Assembly: GCF_021352225.1 (NCBI RefSeq)
Contig: NZ_JAAUVI010000014.1
Coordinates: 39,595-103,594 of the forward strand
Length of the DNA: 64,000 nt
Origin: Methylobacterium sp. C25
GTDB lineage: Bacteria; Pseudomonadota; Alphaproteobacteria; Rhizobiales; Beijerinckiaceae
Reading direction: 5' to 3'
The notes under the pieces were generated by a model. It made no database searches. It saw only the letters and a list, made by a program, of their open reading frames with translations, and was not told the DNA's origin. Position 1 is the stretch's first letter. Every line of letters begins with the position of its first letter. Shown piece by piece: positions 24,730-31,922 of the stretch. The translations under genes were made by a program, and so were the position numbers.

Positions 24730-25260
24730 GGTGCTCTCCCGATTTTTACCTTCACGTCACTCGCAAATCCGAATTCAATTACCGGAAATATCGAAGCCGG
24801 CTCGTGAAATGCCTCCGAGAGTCAAGCCAAGTTTCCACAGCTTACGTAGTCAATGTTCGCTTGCTATTCCGACAAATTGAGGCGTACAACCATGGGCTTC
24901 TGGGGGAGTAAGTCCGTGATCCATTTAAGTGTCGGCAAACTTACGACTCCTCCCGTGCCTGCGAATGCAGGGCAAAACGCGGTACGAGACCACATTCGTA
25001 AGGTTTTGCAGAAACTTGCGGTCCATATTGCCGCAGAGCGAGTCGCCAGAACGTCTTAATCCTGGCGTCGCAATAGTTAATTTTTTTTGAAGAGCGAGCC
25101 GGCGCCATCCCAAGAGCCGAAGCTCAAGCCCAATCTCGGGGCCGAAAAGCTCGCACTCGTCATGCTCAGCTTCAAGCCCTGGGCGCTCTTGGTCTGTGAC
25201 ATGCAAACCAATGAGCTCAGCGGCATCCCTATTCGATGATGCGGACGGGTCGGCCGTCCC
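24730..25260. other. Gap with weak small ORFs
   Basis: A minus frame ending at 24925 contains HVTDQERPGLEAEHDECELF then GPEIGLELRLLGWRRLALQ, which looks coding, but its continuation and start are unclear. On the plus strand a frame from the ATG at 24892 reads MGFWGSKSVIHLSVGKLTTP and ends at 25059. I cannot decide between them. The sequence is less GC-rich than average and includes a TTTTTTTT run at 25080. Confidence 0.3.
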
Positions 25261-25518
25261 TCAATCAGGCTTAGGCAAGTCGCCGACCCAGAGGCCAGAA
25301 AACATCAACGTCGCCGTGTAGACCGTGACGTTGTGCTCGTTGCGGACAAGCACCGTGTAGGCTTGCTGGTCGCCATCCTTGGGGATCTCGTCCCGTGCGA
25401 CCTGAGGCAGCGTTTCCATGGCCTCTCGGCGTATAGCAGCATAGCTGCTGCACTCTTGGCCCTCGTCATCTCGCATCAGCGAGTGACCGTCATGGATGTC
25501 GAAGAAATGGCGTGGCAC
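25261..25518 (-). CDS. DUF6894-type small protein, copy 4
   Basis: 85 residues from a GTG with GAGG upstream. It begins MPRHFFDIHDGHSLMRDDEG, close to the family consensus, then has a helix AIRREAMETLPQVARDEIP and strands QAYTVLVRNEHNVTVYTATL. This helix and strand pattern is the commonest DUF6894 form and is most like copy 1 at 5015. Copy 5 lies only about 80 bp upstream on the same strand, so the two may be co-transcribed. Confidence 0.78.
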   Translation of the reverse strand: MPRHFFDIHDGHSLMRDDEGQECSSYAAIRREAMETLPQVARDEIPKDGDQQAYTVLVRNEHNVTVYTATLMFSGLWVGDLPKPD

Positions 25519-25600
25519 CGGAACCTCACGTCAACCAGACCGAGCAACTCTCCGAACCGGGTTAGGTTACGGGTCGTCAGCTGCTTGCGCGTCTGAACAG

Positions 25601-25855
25601 TTAGATCGGCCGCCAACGCACGCGTACGTCGCCGTTCCGCCACCCATGGGCGCTCATGATGATCGAGCCATTCTCGCCGTAGACGATTACAGTCGCAGCA
25701 AGCGCGGCGCTGCCACGAGCTATTTGTCTCGCGCCGGCTTCATTGATCAGCTTCCGGGCGTGGTGCTCTATAGAGACACGGCCCTCGCAGTCGAACTCTT
25801 CGTCATCCCAATCGGACGAGTCGCCCTCGTTCACATCGAAAACATAGTGCTGCAT
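25601..25855 (-). CDS. DUF6894-type small protein, copy 5
   Basis: 84 residues from the ATG at 25855, with GGGAG upstream. It begins MQHYVFDVNEGDSSDWDDEE, followed by a helix (SIEHHARKLINEAGARQIAR) and strands TVIVYGENGSIIMSAHGW and DVRVRWRPI. The ordering and the WDDEEF acidic turn match the copy at 18395. No neighbouring gene gives a functional clue. Confidence 0.72.
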   Translation of the reverse strand: MQHYVFDVNEGDSSDWDDEEFDCEGRVSIEHHARKLINEAGARQIARGSAALAATVIVYGENGSIIMSAHGWRNGDVRVRWRPI

Positions 25856-26216
25856 GGCGCCGCTCCCGGCGGTAGGCGGGAGCACACGCATCTCTCAGCC
25901 GTTGGCGCCTGAGTCGGATGCCAACGATGGTTGCGACATTACGGCATTGTCGATTGCAGACAATCCATTGGGGATGAGGCTACACCTAGCGCGGGCGGGC
26001 AGGCGTCGAGGAGCGCCTCCATGCCGGAAACTTGTCCTTGAGACAGGCTCCCGCAGAACGGCGCGGAGCGGACGCGCGCGAAGAGGGTCGCCCGATAAAG
26101 CGATGCGGTCATGGTCAAGTCCTCGTGATGGAATGTCTGTTGCCGAGCAGTGCGATTTTACCGCGTGCACCTCCGTGCTTAGGCTGCGGTCAGGATCGAC
26201 TTGCGAGGCACAAATG
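25856..26216. other. Gap with no supported gene
   Basis: Only short frames with no start signal or motif on either strand. Confidence 0.35.
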
Positions 26217-26408
26217 CTCGCCAGATTGCTGTCCACCTTCGCTCAGCCGAGCCCGGCCGAGACGGCGGTCGACATTAGGCTCGACGACCTCCCGAAGATG
26301 AAACCGCTCTTGCCACCGGCTGCCGTCAACGATGAGGCCCTCGCCGGATTCATTCTGCCACTGGAGCAGGAGCTTGAGGCAGCTGGTTATCTTCGAAAGA
26401 CCGGGTAA
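26217..26408 (+). CDS. Possible small hypothetical protein
   Basis: 63 residues or so from an ATG after GCGAGGCACAA: MLARLLSTFAQPSPAETAVD, then DDLPKMKPLLPPAAVNDEAL and a helix ending EQELEAAGYLRKTG. Amphipathic helices and an acidic linker look coding, but the ribosome-binding site is weak and no family is recognised. Confidence 0.35.
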   Translation, partial: LARLLSTFAQPSPAETAVDIRLDDLPKMKPLLPPAAVNDEALAGFILPLEQELEAAGYLRKTG

Positions 26409-26574
26409 CGCATCGATGAGCGCTCGGCCTCATCCAAACGGCCGATCAACCAAAATGCGAATAGAGAATTCGACTACGTAGATTTACGGTTTTTCAGTCA
26501 TCGACTCGCCTCACGAGGTTGATGACGGCGAGCCGAGCAGTGCCCTTCCCGGAATATCGTTGTTCGGCCCGCTT

Positions 26575-26880
26575 GAAGATTGATGTCGCGTGCGGCGATC
26601 GAGCCGCATGTTTCGAGTTGCTCTGAGGGGGCTCTGGAACCTTTCAGGGCAACAGCGGGTCGGGTGGCCTCTCGACAATGTTGCTCGACCCGCATGAGTT
26701 TCCGAGTTGCCCCGGCAGGTAGCCCCAAGCGCCGCGGAGCAACAGCGGGTCGGGTGGTATTGCGAGTCCTGCCCGACCCGCTTGATTTGCGGAGTTCCCC
26801 GAGATGCGTCCCCTCGCTTCCTCGGGCGTATAGCGGGTCGAGCGCCTCTTGCAGTCCGGGCTGCTCGGCCCGCTGGCAAC
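26575..26880. repeat. Tandem palindromic repeats of about 90 bp
   Basis: Left arms AGCGGGTCGGG (26654), AGCGGGTCGGG (26744) and AGCGGGTCGAG (26832) recur every 88-90 bp. Each pairs with a right arm CGACCCGC or CGGCCCGC (26686, 26774, 26866), and an extra right arm stands at 26575. The first two left arms sit in the identical 16-mer CAACAGCGGGTCGGGT. Each unit can form a long stem-loop, and loops and spacers differ in sequence. No open reading frame is convincing here. Confidence 0.7.
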
Positions 26881-26918
26881 TTTGAAGAGCACTCGGCCTC
26901 ACGCGGCCGGCTGAGGTC

Positions 26919-27065
26919 TCAGAAGAATTCCGGAAACACGCGGCGGCTACGAACGAGCACCGTCAGCTTCTGCTCGATCTGACGGCGACGGACCGGGCGA
27001 TGACGTTTCCCCCCAAGCATCGCTCGGCCCGTCAACCATTGATCGCCCAGGGTCGCTGTCTGCAT
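26919..27065 (-). CDS. Possible small basic protein
   Basis: 48 residues from an ATG at 27065: MQTATLGDQWLTGRAMLGGK, then RHRPVRRRQIEQKLTVLVRS. The frame continues open upstream to 27127 (NTLIDLNSQRVAIRLR), suggesting either an alternative GTG start or a truncated longer gene. Strongly basic, no motif recognised. Confidence 0.3.
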   Translation of the reverse strand: MQTATLGDQWLTGRAMLGGKRHRPVRRRQIEQKLTVLVRSRRVFPEFF

Positions 27066-27159
27066 CCGAAGCCGGATGGCCACGCGCTGGCTGTTCAAGT
27101 CGATCAGCGTATTGAATGCGCCGAATTCGGCCGCTTAGGTCGGGGACACCCAGCGCTGC

Positions 27160-27849
27160 TTAGCTGCGACCGCCCCCTCGCAGCGGCGCAGCCTCTTCCC
27201 ATTCTCGATCGCGTTCCTGCAGAAGACGGGCCCGCTCCTCGTAAATCCTCGACTCCGCCGCGGCAGGATTTTCCTCGGTTGGCCGAGCCGGCTGCGCCTG
27301 ACGAGGCATGTTCTCCAGCATGAAGTCGGCGAGCGCAGCGACTGCCCTGTCGAGTTGCCTGGTCGTAACCATTCGCGTCTTCAAGCACTCGCGCCGATCT
27401 CGCGTGGCGAACGTCGCACAGGTCGCGCCGGTGAGACCCAGTGCCTCCAACGTCTCTGAATTAAATGGGAGCCGATCCGCGGGCATGGCCTGGAGCCTCT
27501 GCATCCGGCGCGCTGTGGTCTCCCCCGCCGAATGGAAATCACGCACCCCCGGGTAACGCCTCGCGAGGTCCATCCAGACGTGATTACGGATCGTCGTGAT
27601 CCGGGCCGGGCCGATTTTCCTCGCCTCGATGAGTTCGACCGGCGTCGCAAGCGCCAGAGCGGCCATGTCCGAGAAGCCGGCCTTTCGCAGGCATCCACGC
27701 ACGTAGCCGGTCAGCAACCGTCGACCGAACCCGGCCATCACGAGGTGCTCCAGGGCTGCCCCGGAAAGCTCCTCGAAGAGTGGCAGTCGCGCGGCGATCT
27801 CGTCAAAGAGCACTGGACCTGCCGCTCTCATCGACAACGGTGCCGCCAT
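27160..27849 (-). CDS. Hypothetical protein with helix-hairpin-helix-like segment
   Basis: 229 residues. The centre reads LATPVELIEARKIGPARITT followed by IRNHVWMDLARRYPG, which resembles a helix-hairpin-helix of the RNA polymerase alpha C-terminal type and may bind DNA. The C-terminus (about 170-229) is a charged helix rich in Arg, Glu and Ala (RIYEERARLLQERDREWEE). Composition is coding-like, but the ribosome-binding site is weak and an ATG at 27831 is an alternative. I do not know its function; this type occurs in variable regions of methylobacteria. Confidence 0.6.
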   Translation of the reverse strand: MAAPLSMRAAGPVLFDEIAARLPLFEELSGAALEHLVMAGFGRRLLTGYVRGCLRKAGFSDMAALALATPVELIEARKIGPARITTIRNHVWMDLARRYPGVRDFHSAGETTARRMQRLQAMPADRLPFNSETLEALGLTGATCATFATRDRRECLKTRMVTTRQLDRAVAALADFMLENMPRQAQPARPTEENPAAAESRIYEERARLLQERDREWEEAAPLRGGGRS

Positions 27850-27907
27850 GGGCGTCGTCGAAAGCGGCTTCCAATGCTGCAGGGGCGATTGGCTGCGACC
27901 ATGCCGA

Positions 27908-28156
27908 TCAGTGGAGCTCGTAGCAGTTCACGACGACGCGCTGTGCTCGCGTCACATCGAAAAGAGATGAGCACTGAACGAGATAGTTCGCGTCCTTCTT
28001 CCGAAACAGGATGAGCGAGGTGCGGACGTCGAGGTTGCCGGAATAGGCTGCGACCTCCCAGCCGTCGCTCAGAAGGCGCTCGATCGTTGGTGCGTTGCCG
28101 GCGGCGGATGCGGCGCATGAGCTCAGGAGGCAGGAGGCGAGACCGATCCAGCGCAT
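27908..28156 (-). CDS. Small secreted hypothetical protein
   Basis: 82 residues from the ATG at 28156 with GGGAG upstream. A signal peptide (LASCLLSSCAASAAG) is followed by a mature domain with IERLLSDGWEVAAYSGN, then LFRKKDANYLVQCSSLFDVT and a final VNCYELH. Two Cys in the mature part could form a disulfide. The Cys in LSSCAAS could also be a lipobox, making it a lipoprotein. No family is recognised. Confidence 0.6.
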   Translation of the reverse strand: MRWIGLASCLLSSCAASAAGNAPTIERLLSDGWEVAAYSGNLDVRTSLILFRKKDANYLVQCSSLFDVTRAQRVVVNCYELH

Positions 28157-28739
28157 CAAATGCTCCCGTTTGTGAAGGATCCGAGCTCGACGAGTTCTAT
28201 AAGATTGTCGGTTGGCGCGCCTTATCCCGCGGAGCCCTGACGGATTTGCGAATCTCCCTCATGCTTCAGTGCGAACAATGCCGAGAATGAGGAAGCTTTT
28301 CAGCACGACATTTGCCCGCGCTGGCCGTCAGCCGCTTCCGCAGCGGTCTCGATCCCGAATAAGAGCGGCTGGGAGAAGCTGCCCGAGCCATTGGCGCGGT
28401 AAGTGTCTGTCCAAAGGGCGCCGGCCTGCCTAGAGCATCTGGGTTCGGCGCAAAGCGGACGAATGCGTCCGGCTCAATGAGCTACGTCTCAATCCGGCAG
28501 CCGCTTGATCCGGGACAACGCAGCCATTTTTTGAGACAGAGATTTGATCCCCTCTCTGTTATCTCCGCGTTGTCCTCAGGGTGAGGTTCGGGGTGCACCG
28601 AAGCGTTATACCGACCGATTTCGGGACAGCGCACTCCGGCGATAAATCACGACGGACAACAGTGGTTTGCGCTGTTCCGGCAATCCGAGGCAGCACGCAT
28701 GTCGGGAACACACTTCAACAAAATCAATGGTCTGCGTGG
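28157..28739. other. Gene-free flank of the tRNA-Gly fragment
   Basis: No supported gene. The sequence contains several degenerate stretches; the words GGCGCAAAGCGGACGAATGCG and ATTTTTTGAGACAGAG are the only notable features. It is the DNA immediately left of the tRNA-derived att-like site. Confidence 0.4.
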
Positions 28740-28786
28740 GCTTCCCAAGCTGAATGTCGTCGGTTCGATCCCGATCGCCCGCTCCA
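28740..28786 (+). other. 3' fragment of tRNA-Gly(CCC), probable integration (att) site
   Basis: The 47 bases start GCTTCCCAAGC (right side of an anticodon loop with anticodon CCC), continue through the variable loop, hold a T-arm with GGTTCGATCCC, and end CGCCCGC-T-CCA, the 3' acceptor strand, discriminator and CCA. The matching 5' half, which should start GCGGGCG about 28 bp upstream, is absent. Integrases that use tRNA genes leave exactly such a 3' copy at the far end of the insert, so this marks the right edge of a genomic island extending to the left. Confidence 0.85.
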
Positions 28787-28898
28787 ACTTGCCCGTTGAA
28801 TGAGCAGCAGTTCCAGCGCCCTACTGCTCATCTCGTGTCACCTAAAAATGCATCGCGTTTTCCACGGTCTCGGTCCAGATCCGACCAAGAGACCACAT

Positions 28899-28930
28899 TA
28901 GCCTCTCTGACCGTTCATGAAGAGAGGCTA
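28899..28930. repeat. Perfect 10-bp inverted repeat
   Basis: TAGCCTCTCT, 12-base loop, AGAGAGGCTA, with no T-run on either side. It stands at the start of the AT-rich pocket. It could be a hairpin in a transcript or a relic of a mobile element end. Confidence 0.6.
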
Positions 28931-29083
28931 TTAGGAAATTTACTTGATAGGCCGTGAGGCTCGTAAAAATATTGTCGAATATAATATTCGGCAAAATCAA
29001 TATTATGTGCGAATCTGGTTGTATGGCTTGCGTATTTTTAATGCCGATATAGCTAAATATGTAATCGAGTTTATAGAATAAGA

Positions 29084-29491
29084 TCAATTTCCTATTGATT
29101 TGCAGCCGCCGTAGGCAATTTCAACATTCGCGCGCGTCTGGGGATCCAATGTTGCGCGGGCAAAGTTAAATTTGCTTAGATCTATGGTAATGAAGTAAAT
29201 TCCATTTTGACATTTGATTGAATTCTTCGGCCCATTCTCATTTAGTCGCGGTTTTATTTTTTGACATTCATAAAATTCAGTTTTTCCGGCGGAAATAAGA
29301 TTCAAATAATCGTCGTTCCAGACTAATGAAAAACGACGTTCTGCAATGGCATTCACAAGAGAGCCATCTGCGGCGGTGTGTTCTTTTAATTTTATTGCAA
29401 TATCTTCAGAGCACAGGAGCGCATTCTTTAATTGAGCATGCGCGTGCGTTGATGACAGCAACGCAAGTGCAATGCCCATGACAATTCTCAT
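29084..29491 (-). CDS. Secreted hypothetical protein in AT-rich pocket
   Basis: 135 residues with a signal peptide (IVMGIALALLSSTHAHA, cleaved before QLKNA). The mature part has five Cys, including ALLCSEDIAIKLKEH, FYECQKIK, IKCQNGIY and AYGGCKSIGN, so disulfide bonds are likely. The gene is clearly richer in A and T than its neighbours and uses codons such as AAA, AAT and TTT that are rare nearby, a sign of recent transfer. No family recognised. Confidence 0.6.
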   Translation of the reverse strand: MRIVMGIALALLSSTHAHAQLKNALLCSEDIAIKLKEHTAADGSLVNAIAERRFSLVWNDDYLNLISAGKTEFYECQKIKPRLNENGPKNSIKCQNGIYFITIDLSKFNFARATLDPQTRANVEIAYGGCKSIGN

Positions 29492-29599
29492 CTGATCACC
29501 TGGCGGAGGCGCGAGAGGAGTGAATAGTCAAGTCTACGTAGTTTCCGCCACGGTTGGCAGCCGAAATTTTCGTCAGGTCCACGAGAAAATGATGACACG

Positions 29600-30021
29600 A
29601 CACTCCTGCCGTGTCGGTGCGGGTCGCACGTTACGGATCGGCCACTCCGCTCCGGGCCTCGTGGGGGCCGCATGTTGCTCGGCGGCATCGCCCTGGACCC
29701 GCCGTCGGGCACCTGTCTCAACGCGATCATGAGCCCGCGATGATCCTCGCCTGGATTGACTGCACCTCGGTGCAGGTCCCGCACCTCGCCGGCTTGGCCC
29801 GTGTCGGTGCAATGGCGGCTTATCTGGCGCACTTCGTTGGCTTCGCGCGGGCGCAGAAGCGTCTCCCCGGCTCGATCCTGATCGGCTGCGGCCTCATGGC
29901 TGCCGCAGATCTGCTGTCCAGGCTGCTCTTCTACCCCTATCAGATGCCCGTCGACCACTTCGCCTCCCTGGTCGGCGCACCGTATCTGGTCTGGGCTGTG
30001 ATGCGCCCCTCGAGTTCGTGA
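29600..30021 (+). pseudogene. Decayed FecCD-type iron-siderophore permease, C-terminal part
   Basis: The frame ending at 30021 reads LAHFVGFARAQKRLPGSILI, then GCGLMAAADLLSRLLFYPYQ and MPVDHFASLVGAPYLVWAVM, the last two helices of FecCD permeases (LPxSxLxG...ADLLAR...PVG...GAPFFLxL). The preceding conserved VPHxxR segment appears to be deleted, and an upstream frame shows MLLGGIAL, another FecCD motif, in a different frame at 29671. So the gene has lost its 5' portion and frame. It directly precedes the ABC exporter with a 1-base overlap, hinting at a former siderophore locus. Confidence 0.55.
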
Positions 30022-31763
30022 TGCTGAAGGCCTTCCTCGCCTATTACCGGCCGCACAGGACGCTGTTCCTGATCGATTTCGGCTGCGCCGTGCTGTCGGG
30101 CCTGCTCGAACTCGGCTTCCCGCTCGCCGTGAAGGTCTTCGTCGACCGGCTGCTGCCGCAGCAGGATTGGGGATTGATCGTGCTCGCCGCGGCCGGATTG
30201 GCGCTGCTCTACGTCGCCAATGCCGGGCTGATGGTGGTCGTCACCTATTGGGGCCACGTGCTCGGCATCAACATCGAGACGACGATGCGGGCGCGGGCCT
30301 TCGACCATCTGCAGAAACTGTCCTTCCGTTTCTACGACGGCCAGAAGACCGGGCATCTCGTCGCCCGCGTGACCAAGGACCTCGAAGAGATCGGCGAGGT
30401 TGCCCATCACGGTCCCGAGGACTTCTTCATCGCGGTGATGACGCTGGTCGGCGCCTTCGCGCTGATGATCTGGGTCCACCCTCCCCTGGCCTTGATGACG
30501 GCGGCGATCCTGCCGGTCATAGCCTTCGTGACGCTCCGCTACGGCGGCCGCATGACGCGCAACTGGCAGTCCCAGTACGGCCGCGTCGGCGCCTTCAACG
30601 CGCGCATCGAGGAGAATGTCGGCGGCGCCCGCGTGGTGCGCGCCTTCGCCAACGAGGCGCATGAGCGTGCGCTCTTCGCGGTCGACAATGCCCGCTACCG
30701 CGCCACCAAGCTCGAAGCCTACCGGATCATGGCGGCGAGCCTGTCGATCAACTACCTCGGCATGCGCCTCGTCCAGATCATCGTGCTGCTCGGCGGTGCC
30801 GCCTTCGTGGTGCGCGGCGATCTCTCGGCCGGCGGCTTCGTCGGCTTCCTGCTCCTCGTCGGCGTGTTCTACCGGCCGCTCGAAAAGATCGGCGCGGTGG
30901 TCGAGACCTATCCGAAGGGCATTGCCGGCTTCCGGCGCTACATGGGCCTGCTCGGCACCGAGCCGGACATCGTCGATCGTCCCGATGCGATCGTGGTCTC
31001 GGGTCTGCGGGGAGACATCCGCTTCGAAGGTGTCTCCTTCGGCTACAGCCCGGACCGGCCGGTGCTGCAAAACCTCGATCTCGCCGTCGGCGCGGGCGAG
31101 ACCGTGGCTTTGGTCGGGCCTTCGGGCGCCGGCAAGACCACGCTCTGCTCGCTGATCCCGCGCTTCTACGAGGTCGAGGCCGGCCGCGTCACGGTGGATG
31201 GTCACGACATCCGCGACTGCACCCTCGCCTCTCTGCGCGGGCAGATCGGCATCGTGCAGCAGGACGTCTTCCTGTTCGCCGGCACGATCCGCGAGAACAT
31301 AGCCTATGGCCGGCTCGATGCGAGCGAGGACGAAGTCCTGGACGCCGCGCGGCGCGCCCGCCTCGGCGAGTTGATCGCCGGCCTGCCCGAGGGGCTCGAC
31401 ACGGTGGTGGGTGAGCGCGGCGTGAAGCTGTCGGGCGGCCAGAAGCAGCGCCTCGCCATCGCCCGCGTCTTCCTCAAGAACCCGCCGATCCTGATCCTCG
31501 ACGAGGCGACCTCGGCGCTCGACACCCAGACCGAGCGCGAGATCCAGGGCGCGCTCACCGAGCTCGCCGTCGGCCGGACCACGCTGGTCATCGCCCATCG
31601 GCTCGCCACGGTGCGCCACGCGGATCGCATCGTCGTCGTGACCGAAAACGGTGTCGTCGAGCAGGGGCGTCACGACGCGCTCCTGGCCGCAGGCGGATAC
31701 TACCGGCGCCTGCACGCAGCCCAGTTCGCCGCGGACGAACAGCCGCTCACGGCGGCCGAGTAG
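30021..31763 (+). CDS. ABC exporter, fused membrane and ATPase domains (MsbA-like)
   Basis: 580 residues from ATG 30021 (GTG 30018 is possible). Six transmembrane helices in residues about 15-300 are followed by the nucleotide-binding domain: Walker A GPSGAGKTTLCSLI, Q-loop IVQQDVFLFAGTIRENI, signature LSGGQKQRLAIAR, Walker B ILILDEATSALD, switch IAHRLATV. The form is that of type IV exporters of lipids, peptides or siderophores. It follows a FecCD remnant and precedes the pyruvate dehydrogenase genes by a 159-bp gap; the substrate is not evident. Confidence 0.88.
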   Translation: MLKAFLAYYRPHRTLFLIDFGCAVLSGLLELGFPLAVKVFVDRLLPQQDWGLIVLAAAGLALLYVANAGLMVVVTYWGHVLGINIETTMRARAFDHLQKLSFRFYDGQKTGHLVARVTKDLEEIGEVAHHGPEDFFIAVMTLVGAFALMIWVHPPLALMTAAILPVIAFVTLRYGGRMTRNWQSQYGRVGAFNARIEENVGGARVVRAFANEAHERALFAVDNARYRATKLEAYRIMAASLSINYLGMRLVQIIVLLGGAAFVVRGDLSAGGFVGFLLLVGVFYRPLEKIGAVVETYPKGIAGFRRYMGLLGTEPDIVDRPDAIVVSGLRGDIRFEGVSFGYSPDRPVLQNLDLAVGAGETVALVGPSGAGKTTLCSLIPRFYEVEAGRVTVDGHDIRDCTLASLRGQIGIVQQDVFLFAGTIRENIAYGRLDASEDEVLDAARRARLGELIAGLPEGLDTVVGERGVKLSGGQKQRLAIARVFLKNPPILILDEATSALDTQTEREIQGALTELAVGRTTLVIAHRLATVRHADRIVVVTENGVVEQGRHDALLAAGGYYRRLHAAQFAADEQPLTAAE

Positions 31764-31922
31764 GCGCGGATCCCGGGGTTCGAACGCGCTCGAAGGTTGC
31801 ATTCACGATCGGATGCGCGGGGAAGTTCGTTTCACTATCCCGTTGATAGGCCTCGCATTGTCGGGATCGCTGCCGTAACCTCTGTTAAACCGCCCATCCG
31901 AAGGGCGACAGGGAGGACACCG

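Noticed and set aside
26575..26880. CRISPR array
   Set aside because: Units are palindromic over most of their length, spacing is about 90 bp, and there are only three units. No cas gene is present.
1..28740. Integrase or transposase genes that would confirm the island
   Set aside because: None was found on either strand, so the mobilising enzyme is outside the window or lost; the island call rests on the tRNA fragment and gene content.
29940..31802. 620-residue minus-strand open frame
   Set aside because: Antisense to the ABC exporter. Its Asp/Glu/Arg/His-rich composition is typical of antisense frames in high-GC DNA.
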